A stretch of DNA of 64,000 nt from Clostridia bacterium (GCA_017626295.1 JAGAJB010000012.1:105782-169781); one strand, 5' to 3'. Counted from the stretch's first letter, positions 43,805 to 54,086 are shown. Numbers and translations are program-made. The notes: generated by a model not told the origin, from the sequence alone.

Positions 43805-44397
43805 TGATAAAAATCGACAGAGTTGTTATTGTAGAAGGACGTTATGACAAAATAAAACTTTCTTCTATATTAGATGCAGTTATTATTGAAACCGAAGGTT
43901 TCGGCATCTTTAACAACAAAGAAAAACAAAAACTTATACGAAAACTGGCAGAAACTAAAGGTCTTTTAATTCTTACGGACAGCGACTCTGCCGGTTTTAA
44001 GATACGTTCGTTTATTCGCGGAATGGTTCCCGCTGAGCAAATAAAGCACGCTTATATCCCCGATATTTTCGGCAAGGAAAAACGCAAAACAGAGCCATCT
44101 AAAGAAGGTAAACTGGGTGTAGAGGGCGTTAAAGCGGATATAATTATTGACGCTCTCGAAAAAGCAGGTGTACTCTGCGAAGAAACAGAAGATAAAGAGC
44201 GAAGAGCAATAACCAAACTGGACCTTTATGAAGACGGACTTTCGGGAAAAGCAGATAGCGATGCTTTAAGAAAAAAACTTCTTTCTCTCTTAGATTTACC
44301 CGAAAGACTTACATCCAATGCACTTTTACAGGTGCTTAACACTTTCCTTACATACGAAGAGTATAAAAAGGCTGTTGAGGACATTAAAAATGGTTAA
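43804..44397 (+). CDS. rnmV: ribonuclease M5
   Basis: Toprim-domain endonuclease that matures 5S rRNA, 197 residues. VVIVEGRYDKIKL carries the catalytic Glu and LLILTDSDSAGFKIR the DxD pair, followed by the family tail with GVEGVKADIIIDAL. In bacilli rnmV sits next to ksgA; here it is inserted after holA with an overlapping start. It ends inside the first codons of the methyltransferase gene. Confidence 0.93.
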   Translation: MIKIDRVVIVEGRYDKIKLSSILDAVIIETEGFGIFNNKEKQKLIRKLAETKGLLILTDSDSAGFKIRSFIRGMVPAEQIKHAYIPDIFGKEKRKTEPSKEGKLGVEGVKADIIIDALEKAGVLCEETEDKERRAITKLDLYEDGLSGKADSDALRKKLLSLLDLPERLTSNALLQVLNTFLTYEEYKKAVEDIKNG

Positions 44398-45748
44398 CAA
44401 AAACGACGAATTCAGATTAAAAATAACCGGTTACACCTCCGAGGGTGGCGGTGTAGGAAAATTTGACGGACAGGCAATATTTGTTGAAAATACCGCAGTG
44501 GGCGATGAAATTTTATGCCATATAATTAAGGCTAAAAAAACTTACGCAATCGGCAAAGCGGTGAAAATTATAAAATCCGCTAAATGCAGAATTGAGCCGG
44601 AATGTGACGCCTTTAAAATGTGCGGCGGTTGTTCTTTCGCTCATATAAAATATGAAGAAGAACTTAAATCAAAAGAGCAAAAAGTAAAAGATGCTTTCAG
44701 CCGTATAGGCGGTCTTACACCGAAATTTGCGCCCATTATCCCCTCACCCGACGTAAGCCGATACCGTAATAAAGCCCAATACCCCGTAAAACGCGAAAAC
44801 GGTATTTTGAACATAGGTTTTTACGCAAAGAAAAGCCACCGCGTTATTGATGGCGGTGACTGTCTCTTGCAACCTGCTGAATTCACGGAGATTATTGAGA
44901 TATTCAGAAAATGGATTCACGACAATAATATTACCGTTTACAGCGAGACCACACAAAAAGGTCTTTTAAGGCATATATACCTGAGAAAAGCCTTTGCCAC
45001 GGGGGAAATAATGGTATGTGCCGTTATAAACGGCAAAACACTTCCCGAAAGCGAAAGCCTTTTAAGTCTGTTAAAATCTGTTAAAGGTTTTAAAACTTTA
45101 GTTATAAATATTAACCGCGATGATACAAATGTTGTTCTGGGAAATGAGTGTCTTTCAATTCACGGCGACGGTTATATTACCGATATTCTCTGCGGAGTAA
45201 AAATAAAGATTTCTCCCCTTTCTTTTTATCAGGTTAACAGAAACGGTGCAGAACTTCTTTACCAAAAAGCAGCCGAATATGTTGCCCCCACAGGTGATGA
45301 AGATATTCTTGACCTTTACTGTGGCACAGGCACAATAGGTCTTTCAATGGCTGATAAAGTAAAATCCGTAACTGGTGTGGAGATTATCCCCGAAGCCATT
45401 GAAGATGCTAAAGTAAATGCAGAAATAAACGGTATAAAAAACGCCCGCTTTATATGTGGTGATGCATCGAAAGCCGCTGAAGAATTAAAAGCGGAAGGTA
45501 TAACACCCAAAACAGTTATCCTTGACCCTCCACGAAAAGGTTGCGCGGAAGATTTACTTAAAACCGTAGCAGAAATATCCCCCGAAAAAATCGTTTACGT
45601 TTCCTGCGACCCTGCAACACTTGCCAGAGATTGCGCAAGGCTTCTCAATTTAGGCTACGAAGTAAAAGAAGTTACCCCAGTGGATATGTTCCCCAGAACA
45701 AGCCATGTTGAATCAGTTGCATTGTTGTATCGGAAAGAGAGGTTGTAA
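44390..45748 (+). CDS. RlmD/RumA-type RNA m5U methyltransferase
   Basis: SAM-dependent 5-methyluridine methyltransferase acting on 23S rRNA or tRNA, 452 residues. A TRAM domain comes first (YTSEGGGVGKFDGQAIFVEN), then an iron-sulfur cluster region (CRIEPECDAFKMCGGC), then the Rossmann core with LDLYCGTGTIGL, LDPPRKGCAE with the nucleophile region, and YVSCDPATLARD. Exact target base undetermined, because RlmCD-type enzymes in Firmicutes modify two sites. The ATG at 44390 overlaps rnmV; the longer frame start has no site. Confidence 0.92.
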   Translation: MVNKNDEFRLKITGYTSEGGGVGKFDGQAIFVENTAVGDEILCHIIKAKKTYAIGKAVKIIKSAKCRIEPECDAFKMCGGCSFAHIKYEEELKSKEQKVKDAFSRIGGLTPKFAPIIPSPDVSRYRNKAQYPVKRENGILNIGFYAKKSHRVIDGGDCLLQPAEFTEIIEIFRKWIHDNNITVYSETTQKGLLRHIYLRKAFATGEIMVCAVINGKTLPESESLLSLLKSVKGFKTLVININRDDTNVVLGNECLSIHGDGYITDILCGVKIKISPLSFYQVNRNGAELLYQKAAEYVAPTGDEDILDLYCGTGTIGLSMADKVKSVTGVEIIPEAIEDAKVNAEINGIKNARFICGDASKAAEELKAEGITPKTVILDPPRKGCAEDLLKTVAEISPEKIVYVSCDPATLARDCARLLNLGYEVKEVTPVDMFPRTSHVESVALLYRKERL

Positions 45749-45749
45749 T

Positions 45750-46829
45750 ATGATAACAGAAACCAAAACAATAAAAACCAGACTGTTTTATCTGGATTAC
45801 CTCAGAGTTTTCTCATCATTCGCTATTATCTTGCTACACATAGCAGCCGCGAATATGAATAATATGAGTGTAACCGGCTTTGAGTGGAATGTTTTTAATT
45901 TTTATAACAGTTTAGTAAGATGGGCTGTTCCTGTTTTTATAATGATTAGCGGTGCGCTGTTCTTACCAAGAGAGATTGAAACAAAACAACTTTATTCAAA
46001 AAATATATTGCGAATGTTTATAGCCTATGTTGTCTGGTCTGTATTTTATGCAGTTGTGACACCGATAGGTAAATTCGTTGTTGACAACAGTTATGTAATA
46101 TCCATCAGCGAAATATTAAAAAATGCCGTTACCGGTGCAATACATATGTGGTTTATACCGATGATTATCGGTCTGTATATGTGTATCCCGTTGATTAAGC
46201 CTTTAATCAAAAATAAATCAACTGTGAAATATTTCTTAATCCTGGCTTTTGTTTTTGTATTTTTGAGAACAACTATCACCAGTATTTCAAATGATTTTTT
46301 CAGCCCTTCGATAGTTTCCGGCATTGAATGCATAAACTCAGTAATCGGCTCTGTAAATTTAGTCTTTGGTTATGTGCCATATTTCATACTTGGTTATGTT
46401 TTGAATGAAACCGAAACAGATTCTAAAAAAAGAACTGTTATATATATCCTCGGTGTATTCGGTTTTTTAATGACAGTTTTGTTAAATGCGCTTGCTTCAA
46501 TAAAGGCAAATACAACTTTAGAAACATACTACGGCATCAATACTCTTAACATTGCTTTAATGGCTATGGCCGTATTTGTTTGGTTTAAATACAATGTTCG
46601 TGGGAAAGACCCTTTAAACAAAATAATTGTTAAATTGTCAAAATACAGTTTCGGTACATACCTTGTGCATATTTTCATACTTATGGTGTTCGAGGTGTTA
46701 GGATTTGAAACGACAACATTTAATCCTATTCTTTCTGTACCTGTGATTTCAACAATCGCTGCTGTTATTTCGTTTTTTATATCTTTTGTTATAAATCAAA
46801 TACCTTTCCTGAAAAAATATATTGTTTAA
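45750..46829 (+). CDS. membrane acyltransferase, family 3 (OafA/WecH-like)
   Basis: 359 residues with about ten membrane helices. The N-terminal FYLDYLRVFSSFAIILLHIAA holds the catalytic-type Arg and His of acyltransferase 3, and FNFYNSLVRWAVPVFIMISGAL follows. Such proteins O-acetylate cell-surface sugars. The ATG at 45750 follows AGAGGTTGTAAT two bases after the methyltransferase stop. Sequence is slightly more AT-rich than its neighbours. Confidence 0.88.
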   Translation: MITETKTIKTRLFYLDYLRVFSSFAIILLHIAAANMNNMSVTGFEWNVFNFYNSLVRWAVPVFIMISGALFLPREIETKQLYSKNILRMFIAYVVWSVFYAVVTPIGKFVVDNSYVISISEILKNAVTGAIHMWFIPMIIGLYMCIPLIKPLIKNKSTVKYFLILAFVFVFLRTTITSISNDFFSPSIVSGIECINSVIGSVNLVFGYVPYFILGYVLNETETDSKKRTVIYILGVFGFLMTVLLNALASIKANTTLETYYGINTLNIALMAMAVFVWFKYNVRGKDPLNKIIVKLSKYSFGTYLVHIFILMVFEVLGFETTTFNPILSVPVISTIAAVISFFISFVINQIPFLKKYIV

Positions 46830-46844
46830 AAAGGAGCATATAAA

Positions 46845-47339
46845 ATGAAACCTGGACTTACACGCCGTGAAAGAGAAGTAACGGATATAAATGAAATTTT
46901 AAGAATTCTTGATAAAGCCAAAATTGTACATATCGGACTTATTGACGGTGATGAGCCGTATGTTGTGCCTATGAACTACGGCTACACTTACGAAAATGAA
47001 AAACTTACTTTGTACCTGCACGGTGCAACCGAAGGCAAGAAACTTGATATTATGAGAGTTAACCCGAAAGTTTTCTTCTCCATTGAATGTGATGTTGAGC
47101 CTTTTAGTGGCTCTGTTGCCTGTCAATACGGCACATCTTACAGTTCAATAATGGGTAAAGGCAAAGCCGTGATTTCAGAAACTCCGGAAGAAAAAATGCA
47201 AGGTTTAACTTTTTTTATGAAAACCCAGACAGGTTTGGATTTTGATTTTAACGAACGACTTGTCAGCGCGGTCAGCGTTATTAAAATAGAGGTATCCGAA
47301 TTTACTGCAAAACACAGACCTAAACCCATAAATGCATAA
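46845..47339 (+). CDS. NimA-like pyridoxamine 5'-phosphate oxidase-family flavoprotein
   Basis: 164-residue split-barrel FMN-binding protein: AKIVHIGLIDGDEPYVVPMNYGY near 25-47, LYLHGATEGKKLDIM and SVMGKGKAV-type strands. Members are annotated as 5-nitroimidazole resistance (Nim) or general flavin reductases; resistance cannot be inferred from sequence. AAGGAG precedes the ATG, and a terminator follows. Confidence 0.88.
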   Translation: MKPGLTRREREVTDINEILRILDKAKIVHIGLIDGDEPYVVPMNYGYTYENEKLTLYLHGATEGKKLDIMRVNPKVFFSIECDVEPFSGSVACQYGTSYSSIMGKGKAVISETPEEKMQGLTFFMKTQTGLDFDFNERLVSAVSVIKIEVSEFTAKHRPKPINA

Positions 47340-47345
47340 AAAAAT

Positions 47346-47382
47346 GTGGTTAAAACTCATTGAGTTTTAACCACTGTTTTTT
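47346..47382. terminator. bidirectional terminator
   Basis: 13-bp stem GTGGTTAAAACTC around ATT between convergent genes, with T-rich tails on both sides. Confidence 0.92.
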
Positions 47383-47385
47383 ATA

Positions 47386-49200
47386 TTATTTTGAAATTGT
47401 TTTAGCAGTTACAATTGCTTCGTCAGATGCTACATAGGAGATATTTACTGTATCACCTTTGTTAAGAATAACAACGGCATCATCCTCTGCTGTGGATATT
47501 GAGTAATAAACAGGTTTGTTGTCAACTGCGATGTAATAAATACTGTTGCCGTTTACAACCGCTGTACGAATATCTGTAATAACGCCTGTTACTTTGAGAA
47601 GTTCTGCAGGGTTGTTGCCGTTTGTTGTGTTCTCGCCTGTACCCTCACCGCCTGCTATTGCATCGGGAAGTACTGCGTCGTACTTGATGTTAAGTTGACG
47701 CTTAGTGCTTGCCTTAACTTTTGAAACATATGCTTTAAGACAGGCTTCAAGGTCGGGGTTAGCGTCGTCTTCGCTACGAACTGCATCCTGAACACGTTCA
47801 ACACTTACCATTGCATAACTCTTAACAACATTGTTGTCTTTAAGCGCCATAAAGTAAGTTGCCTCGCCGTCAATATTGAGAAGAAGCGGGAAAGTAGCAT
47901 CCCAACCCTTATCGGAAACAATACCTTTGGCAGAAGTCTGCGCACCGCTTTCGGTAGTACCGGAAATTTCCTGGAACACAGCCTCTTTTGTACGCTGGTT
48001 GATAATAGCAAAACCGATAATAGAGTCGTCGTTTGTAACAGATGTAACACCTGTGTAAAGCCAAACGTCGTCACCGCTTGCAATATAACTTGAGCCCATT
48101 GTTGTCGTCATAACGCCTGTCTGACCGATATAACCGTTAATGAAACCGCCGTTATATTTACCGTAGTAGTTGTACTGCTGAACAAGAAGGTCATCAGAAT
48201 AAATCTGGTCAATCCACTGAATATCCTTATTTGTTCTGATTTCATCCATTGTGTAATACTGAATATTATTTTTATCGCAAGCGTCAACAAGCACAACGCC
48301 GATAACATCAGTACCGCCTACAAGGCCGATAGTTTTGTCAATGCGCTCACATACCCAATAAGGATGACCTGTTTCGTCGATTTCAAGTGAAGGTGTACCG
48401 AACATATATGTGGGGAACTTAAATCTGAGAACACGGTCAAGGCGTTCGTTAAGATATTCACTTGTTGAAACCTGGATATTGGGAAGATTATTGTCGGAGA
48501 GAACGAATGCCTCTGCTTCCTGAGTATACATATTAACTCTTAAATATGCAGGGAAACCTTCTTTGGTGTTCTGAATCCATTTGAAAACATCGCCGTATTT
48601 CAAGGGGAATATTCTGTAAGGATTACCCTCGTAGTTAATCTGGGTTGAATATTTTTCATCAATAACGAACTGTGAAACCCAGTCGGAAAGGTCACCCAAT
48701 GTCTTGTTAGCAAGGTTGAGGGCAACATCCTTATCTATCATGGGAACGCTGCTGAAATCCTCAAGACTTGTAATTGTTGTGATACTTTTTTCATTAGTAC
48801 CGAACTCTTCTTCGGTAACTTCGATAATTTCGCTGTAATCTTTAGCGCGGAAAAGAGGCGCAGAAACAAGATAACCGATACCGAGAATAAGAGCAAAAAC
48901 AAGACCGATGACTATCGGAACTACTGCCTGCCTTTTTACATAAGGTATATACTCGGGCTTCACAAAAGCCTTTGAAGTAATGAAAGTCATACCTACATAA
49001 ATTGCAATAACAACTGCTATAAAGTAATAGAACTCCATAGCCTTAAGGTTTATGGCAGGAAGCATAAAGTAATACGCTATTGCACCGCCGATAATTGTAG
49101 TAAGAATACAGATAATGATCTTAAGAACCTTTTTCTCAGGAGGGATAACAACCTCTTTGGGTCTACCCTTACCGGAAAAGTCAACCTTAATAGGATCCAT
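47386..49200 (-). CDS. large membrane-anchored protein of unknown function
   Basis: 604 residues, family not recognised. Three hydrophobic helices lie in the first 115 residues (about 27-45, 53-73, 92-113). The remaining 490 residues form a probable extracytoplasmic part with repeated beta-strand units such as GHPYWVCERIDKTIGLVGG and PVYYSIST. These units resemble PepSY-like sensor or inhibitor folds, but the match is weak. A low-complexity GGEGTGENTTNGNN linker separates a C-terminal OB-like domain. AAAGGAG lies seven bases before the ATG. It is downstream of the rny-ymdB run. Confidence 0.7.
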   Translation of the reverse strand: MDPIKVDFSGKGRPKEVVIPPEKKVLKIIICILTTIIGGAIAYYFMLPAINLKAMEFYYFIAVVIAIYVGMTFITSKAFVKPEYIPYVKRQAVVPIVIGLVFALILGIGYLVSAPLFRAKDYSEIIEVTEEEFGTNEKSITTITSLEDFSSVPMIDKDVALNLANKTLGDLSDWVSQFVIDEKYSTQINYEGNPYRIFPLKYGDVFKWIQNTKEGFPAYLRVNMYTQEAEAFVLSDNNLPNIQVSTSEYLNERLDRVLRFKFPTYMFGTPSLEIDETGHPYWVCERIDKTIGLVGGTDVIGVVLVDACDKNNIQYYTMDEIRTNKDIQWIDQIYSDDLLVQQYNYYGKYNGGFINGYIGQTGVMTTTMGSSYIASGDDVWLYTGVTSVTNDDSIIGFAIINQRTKEAVFQEISGTTESGAQTSAKGIVSDKGWDATFPLLLNIDGEATYFMALKDNNVVKSYAMVSVERVQDAVRSEDDANPDLEACLKAYVSKVKASTKRQLNIKYDAVLPDAIAGGEGTGENTTNGNNPAELLKVTGVITDIRTAVVNGNSIYYIAVDNKPVYYSISTAEDDAVVILNKGDTVNISYVASDEAIVTAKTISK

Positions 49201-49279
49201 TATGTCAACTCCTTTAATTCATATACTGAACATTATAAACTATGCATTATTTAAATACAAGTCTTTATTTATTAACAAA

Positions 49280-50797
49280 TCATTTATTTTCCGCCATTTT
49301 CCAATTACAAATATCTCTGTAACAGTCATAACCGCCTGTAACACCCGTTATATTGGGATTAACCGAAACAACAGTCTTTCTGTAATACAAGGGAATAAAC
49401 GGAACTGCTGTTGAAAAACTTTCTACAAAAGTCATCGCAGACTCTTCACCGCTTTTATATAAAGAATACTCTGCATAAAAAGTTTCGTCCACACCGTAAT
49501 TAAGCGTACCGTCTTTTGTGAAAAACTCGGACAAATCACAGTTTGAAGTTAGTGCCGTTTCACCGACGTAAAGGCCGTAATGACCTTCTCTGAGTGCAGT
49601 CAAAAACTCTTCACTTGTTTTCTTTTCCGTAACGGTTACACCGAATCCAAGTTCTTCCAAAGATTTCTTTAAAGCGTTTGCAACAGTTAATTTATACTGA
49701 TTTTCAGAACAGACAAGAATCCCCACTCTTAAAGAACTGCTGCCGTTAGTTCTTACACCGTCTGTGTTCACTTTTGTGTAGCCGTTGCGTTCAAGAATTG
49801 CTATCGCTCTTTCGGTTTCCCCTCTTACATCGGGAAGATTTTCGTAATTCAATTGATAAAAACTGCTTTTAAAAGGCGTTACTACGGGTGTACCCTGCCC
49901 CAGATACGAAGAAGCAACTATTTCGGAACGGTTGATACCTATATTTATCGCCTGTCTTACCCAGTCAATAGATGTTACCGAGCCTGCCCATTGAGAGTTT
50001 ACACCCACATAAACCAGGTTATTCATATTTTCCGATACGGTTTGTGAAGAAAGGTTAATATAGTTACCGTCAGTTAAATTTTGCTTATAAACGCTGATTC
50101 CGTTTGATTTAAAAGGATAAACAGGGCTTGAAATACCTGCCATATCATACAGCGCTATTTGTTTATTCCAAGTTTTTTGGTAATCCCTGTGATTAGTGTT
50201 GGCGCTTAAATAGGGTATGTTTTCAAGATACTCCACAGTATATTTACCACTACCTATATATTTTTTACCCGAAACTTTCACTATGGGGAAATTGAGTACG
50301 TTTAACGCCATTGCATCGGGGTTATAAAGGTTAAAAACAACTGTACTCTTATCAACTGTTACAACTGATGTAACGTTTGAAAGTTCGGATTTATAATAGA
50401 TGTTATTTTTCGCCTTTTCAAAGGATGCTTTAATGTATTCAGAAGTAATTGCAGTGCCATCGCTGAATTTTGCACCCGATACAAGTTTAACGGTAACTTT
50501 TTTACCGTCATTGTTACCGCTTTCGGCGAGAAGCGGACTACCTTTTCCGTTATCTGAAACCGTGTAAAGACTTTCGTAAATAACAGGAATCAAATCTCTG
50601 TTAATACTGCTTTTTGAGGTATACGGGTCAAAAGAGTCCGTACTCATATACGGCAAAGTAATATCCGCATCAATTATCTCTGTAGGCAAAATGTAGTTAT
50701 CGGGTTCTGTGGTAACGTCCTCATTATTACCGTCACAGGAAAACAGCAAAACCGTCATAGAAAGAACAAGTAAAACCGCGATTATTTTTTTAATCAT
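49280..50797 (-). CDS. peptide-type ABC transporter substrate-binding lipoprotein
   Basis: Solute-binding family 5 lipoprotein, 505 residues. The lipobox is LLFSC near residue 20. The middle SLYTVSDNGKGSPLLAESG and VKLVSGAKFSDGTAI are family marks. No transporter subunits are adjacent. It shares a four-base ATGA overlap with ymdB, so the two are translationally coupled; the biological link is not obvious. Confidence 0.88.
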   Translation of the reverse strand: MIKKIIAVLLVLSMTVLLFSCDGNNEDVTTEPDNYILPTEIIDADITLPYMSTDSFDPYTSKSSINRDLIPVIYESLYTVSDNGKGSPLLAESGNNDGKKVTVKLVSGAKFSDGTAITSEYIKASFEKAKNNIYYKSELSNVTSVVTVDKSTVVFNLYNPDAMALNVLNFPIVKVSGKKYIGSGKYTVEYLENIPYLSANTNHRDYQKTWNKQIALYDMAGISSPVYPFKSNGISVYKQNLTDGNYINLSSQTVSENMNNLVYVGVNSQWAGSVTSIDWVRQAINIGINRSEIVASSYLGQGTPVVTPFKSSFYQLNYENLPDVRGETERAIAILERNGYTKVNTDGVRTNGSSSLRVGILVCSENQYKLTVANALKKSLEELGFGVTVTEKKTSEEFLTALREGHYGLYVGETALTSNCDLSEFFTKDGTLNYGVDETFYAEYSLYKSGEESAMTFVESFSTAVPFIPLYYRKTVVSVNPNITGVTGGYDCYRDICNWKMAENK

Positions 50798-51564
50798 TTT
50801 ACGTTCACCCTTTCAATTGAATTTGCCTTACCGCTTTTTTCGTCTATTTCAACTATTACGCCATCCATACAGTATTCGCCTACTGCATTTTCAAACCGAA
50901 CAGGTAAATTAGTCTTGAATTTTCTTATGGTAAGTTCAGGCTCAATACCTAAAACAGACTGAACAGGCCCTGTCATACCGGCATCCGTAATATAAGCAGT
51001 ACCTTTTGGCAGAAGTTGTTCATCAGCCGTCTGAACGTGGGTATGAGTACCGAAAACTGCCGTAACTTTTCCGTCAAGATAAAAACCCATTGCACGTTTT
51101 TCGGCAGTTGCCTCAGCGTGAAAATCCACTATTACGGTTTTACAGCCGTCAGTTTCTTTCAAGGCTTTATCCATTTCGGCAAAAGGATTCCCCAACGGTT
51201 CCGAAAACACCGTACCGAGCATATTTATTACTGCTACACGGTAACGGCCTTTATCTATTATACCTACACCGTTTCCGGGTGCACCCTCGGGATAATTAAA
51301 AGGTCTTATAACCGGAACATTCCCGTCAAGATAATCCATTATCTCAAATCTTTTATACGTATGATTACCAAGGGTTATCATATCAACGCCGCTATCCAAC
51401 ATCATCTCGCAGGATTTCGGGGTAACACCGTTACCTTTTGCGGAATTTTCACCGTTAGCAATACAAACGTCAATATTATTTTTTCTCTTGAATTCGGGCA
51501 GTTTTCTTAAAAGGAATTCGCAACCGCCCGCACCTACAACGTCACCTAAAAAAAGCAAACGCAT
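50794..51564 (-). CDS. ymdB: YmdB-type metallophosphoesterase
   Basis: 256-residue 2',3'-cyclic-nucleotide phosphodiesterase of the TIGR00282/YmdB family. MRLLFLGDVVG has the metal-binding Asp8; ANGENSAKG, TLGNHTYK and FGTHTHVQTAD complete the metal sites. In Bacillus YmdB affects biofilm and motility gene choice and lies downstream of rny, as here. The ribosome site is weak, consistent with coupling to rny. Confidence 0.94.
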   Translation of the reverse strand: MRLLFLGDVVGAGGCEFLLRKLPEFKRKNNIDVCIANGENSAKGNGVTPKSCEMMLDSGVDMITLGNHTYKRFEIMDYLDGNVPVIRPFNYPEGAPGNGVGIIDKGRYRVAVINMLGTVFSEPLGNPFAEMDKALKETDGCKTVIVDFHAEATAEKRAMGFYLDGKVTAVFGTHTHVQTADEQLLPKGTAYITDAGMTGPVQSVLGIEPELTIRKFKTNLPVRFENAVGEYCMDGVIVEIDEKSGKANSIERVNVK

Positions 51565-51594
51565 TTTATTTACCGTCGTTTCTATATATAAATT

Positions 51595-51628
51595 TAGCGA
51601 AACCCACCGTGGCGGGAGGGTTTCGCTA
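51595..51628 (-). terminator. weak hairpin between rny and ymdB
   Basis: 11-bp stem TAGCGAAACCC and complement, without a strong T tract. It may be a partial terminator or mRNA-stabilising hairpin. Confidence 0.55.
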
Positions 51629-51637
51629 TAAGTCTAA

Positions 51638-53185
51638 TTATTTCGCAAAATCAATTGCACGGCTCTCCCTGATTACATTAACCTTAATCTGACCGGGATA
51701 TTCAAGTTCGCCCTCAATTTTCTGAACGATTTCTCTCGCGAGTAATACCATCTGGTCGTCGGAAACTGCATCGGGCTTAACCATAATACGAACTTCACGG
51801 CCCGCCTGAATAGCGAAAGCGTTATCAACACCCTCAAATGATGTTGTAATCTCTTCAAGTTTCTGCAAACGCTGAATGTAAGATTCAATATTCTCACGTC
51901 TTGCACCGGGTCTTGCAGCAGAAATAGCATCAGCCGCTTGAACAAGGCAAGCGATAACAGTCTTTGCTTCAACGTCACCGTGGTGAGCCTGAATAGCGTG
52001 TATAACCTGTTCGTTTTCTTTGTTCTTTCTTGCAACTTCAACACCGAGTTCGATATGTGTACCCTCTTTTTCGTGGTCGAGAGCCTTACCTATATCGTGA
52101 AGAAGACCTGCGCGTTTTGCGAGTTTAACGTCTGCACCGAGTTCAGCAGCCATAAGACCCGCAAGGTAAGAAACCTCAAGTGAATGGTTAAGAACATTCT
52201 GACCGTAACTTGTACGGTATTTAAGTTTACCGAGAAGTTTAACGATTTCACCGTGAAGACCGTTAACACCTGCATCAATAATAGCCTTTTCACCGGTCTG
52301 TCTTATGGTGTTTTCAACTTCGCGTTTTGATTTTTCGTACATTTCCTCAATGCGTGCAGGGTGAATTCTGCCGTCGGAAACAAGTTTTTCAAGAGTAAGT
52401 CTTGCAATTTCACGGCGTACAGGCTCAAAGCAAGAAACCGTAATTGCCTCGGGTGTGTCATCAATAATAAGGTCAACACCCGTAATTGTTTCAATAGTAC
52501 GGATATTTCTACCCTCACGGCCGATAATACGGCCTTTCATTTCGTCGTTGGGAATTGTAACAACTGAAACAGTTGCTTCTGCCGCGTGGTCGGCAGCACA
52601 ACGCTGAATAGCACCGGAAATAACTTCACTTGCTAATTTATCCATATCGTCTTTGAGTTGTTGCTCATAGTCGAATATTTTCGTTGCTTTTTCGTGAACA
52701 AGTTGTTCTTCAAGAGTTTTAAGAAGAACGTCTTTTGCTTGTTCTTTGGAATATCCCGAAATTCTTTCGAGGATTTCAAGTTGACTTCTTTTGAGAGATT
52801 CAACTTCCTGTTCTTTTGCCTCAACATCTTTGAGTTTCTGAGAAATAATTTCCTCTTTCTTTTCCTGTGCGTCTACCTTTTTGTCAAGGCTTTCTTCTTT
52901 TTGTATAATGCGTCTTTCCTGACGCTGAACTTCTGCACGTCTTTCACGAAGGTCGTGCTCAGTTTCGGATCTGAGTTTATGGATTTCATCTTTGGCTTCA
53001 AGGATAGTTTCCTTTTTCTTCTGCTCAGCCTCTGTCATTGCATTGTTTACAATGCGTGCAGCCTCTTCGGTTGCAGAGCCGATAGCAGCCTCAGCAACTT
53101 TCTTACGGTGAGCGCCACCCAAGATGAAACCTACAACACCGCCTACAACAAGTGCTATAACAGCGGCAATAATAATAGGTCCCAC
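51638..53185 (-). CDS. rny: ribonuclease Y
   Basis: Membrane-anchored endoribonuclease that starts mRNA decay, 515 residues. Residues 1-22 form the N-terminal helix, 30-200 a long coiled coil rich in Glu, Lys and Gln, then a KH domain ([19 protein letters not shown]) and an HD domain ([13 protein letters not shown]). GTG start with AAGGGG eight bases upstream. Order rny-ymdB matches bacilli. A terminator lies about 45 bases before the start, suggesting attenuation. Confidence 0.96.
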   Translation of the reverse strand: MGPIIIAAVIALVVGGVVGFILGGAHRKKVAEAAIGSATEEAARIVNNAMTEAEQKKKETILEAKDEIHKLRSETEHDLRERRAEVQRQERRIIQKEESLDKKVDAQEKKEEIISQKLKDVEAKEQEVESLKRSQLEILERISGYSKEQAKDVLLKTLEEQLVHEKATKIFDYEQQLKDDMDKLASEVISGAIQRCAADHAAEATVSVVTIPNDEMKGRIIGREGRNIRTIETITGVDLIIDDTPEAITVSCFEPVRREIARLTLEKLVSDGRIHPARIEEMYEKSKREVENTIRQTGEKAIIDAGVNGLHGEIVKLLGKLKYRTSYGQNVLNHSLEVSYLAGLMAAELGADVKLAKRAGLLHDIGKALDHEKEGTHIELGVEVARKNKENEQVIHAIQAHHGDVEAKTVIACLVQAADAISAARPGARRENIESYIQRLQKLEEITTSFEGVDNAFAIQAGREVRIMVKPDAVSDDQMVLLAREIVQKIEGELEYPGQIKVNVIRESRAIDFAK

Positions 53186-53225
53186 AGCGGTTACCCCTTT
53201 CTTTTAGATTTTAAGATAATTTCAA

Positions 53226-53262
53226 TAATAAAAAAATGACGGAAAACCAACACTTTCCGTCA
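53226..53262 (-). terminator. terminator in the rny leader (possible attenuator)
   Basis: TGACGGAAA/TTTCCGTCA stem with a seven-T tract on the minus strand, 40 bases before rny. Confidence 0.7.
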
Positions 53263-53591
53263 CAAAAGGCAGAAAACGAAGCCCTGAAAGGCAGATTTCT
53301 GCATATATAATAAAAGTTTTGTCGCAGACGTTCACACGTGTGCGGTATGTATCTATATAAAATATAATTATCCCTTGAAAAATAATAAAAAATATAATTA
53401 AAAAAGTATAAAATTACAAAAATATATAAATAACAAAACTATTATCATACAATACGGATAGTGCACTATTACCACAAATAATACATCATCTCGTATATTA
53501 TAATAAAAATATTGTTATTAGTCAAGAAAAAATGAACACCTGAATAAACTTTTTTTGTTAAAAATTATGAATAAATACCAAAGAATGTTTA
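53263..53591. other. AT-rich leader region of rny
   Basis: No gene seen. On the minus strand GCAGAAA...TTTTCTGC could form a hairpin just upstream of the leader terminator. The rest is very AT-rich and holds several weak promoter-like pairs, of which I could not choose one. Confidence 0.45.
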
Positions 53592-54086
53592 TTATTTAAT
53601 TTCGGGGAAAACACTTGCACATTCGTAAAGAATTTTTTCAGCCTTTTCTTTACACTCTTTATTATCAGGTAAATCACGAACTTCGCTTTTTTTCCAAAGC
53701 GAAAGAATCTGCGGAAACGTAAGTAAAGTTTCAAATGTCGCTGTTTTACCGTACTTATTCTTTATAATTTCAATTATTTCACAGGGGTCAGTATCATCAG
53801 TAGAAAAAAGACCGCCCTTTTGTACTGCAAATACACAAAGATTTTTTATTTCTTCAGTTCTTTCCGACCCACAGGTTAAAACAGTGTCAATTCTCTTTTC
53901 AACTTCTTCTAAAGGAAGTAAAAAAGCACTTGAAAGCATTGCACCTATTTGTTTTTCCGTAAAACCTCTTTTTCTGAACGCACCGATATACCCTGCAACA
54001 ATAAGACCTACTTCGTCGTTTCGCTCGGTTATATCCGTTTTACTGTCTACTATCCATTGCGGAATATTATTAAACTCAGCATTCAT
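53592..54086 (-). CDS. hypothetical cytoplasmic protein
   Basis: 164 residues, no recognised family, no signal peptide or membrane segment. Largely helical with an acidic bias; a GAMLSSAFLLPLEEVEKRIDTVLTC region in the middle and a Lys/Glu-rich end. GGTGATAAT precedes the ATG. It lies alone, upstream of the rny leader. Confidence 0.65.
   Translation of the reverse strand: MNAEFNNIPQWIVDSKTDITERNDEVGLIVAGYIGAFRKRGFTEKQIGAMLSSAFLLPLEEVEKRIDTVLTCGSERTEEIKNLCVFAVQKGGLFSTDDTDPCEIIEIIKNKYGKTATFETLLTFPQILSLWKKSEVRDLPDNKECKEKAEKILYECASVFPEIK

Noticed and set aside
44318..44389. longer N-terminus of the RNA methyltransferase
   Set aside because: It overlaps rnmV in another frame with no ribosome site; the ATG at 44390 fits the TRAM domain start.
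52658..53239. 193-residue plus-strand ORF opposite rny
   Set aside because: Phe/Leu-rich shadow of the Lys/Glu-rich coiled coil of RNase Y.
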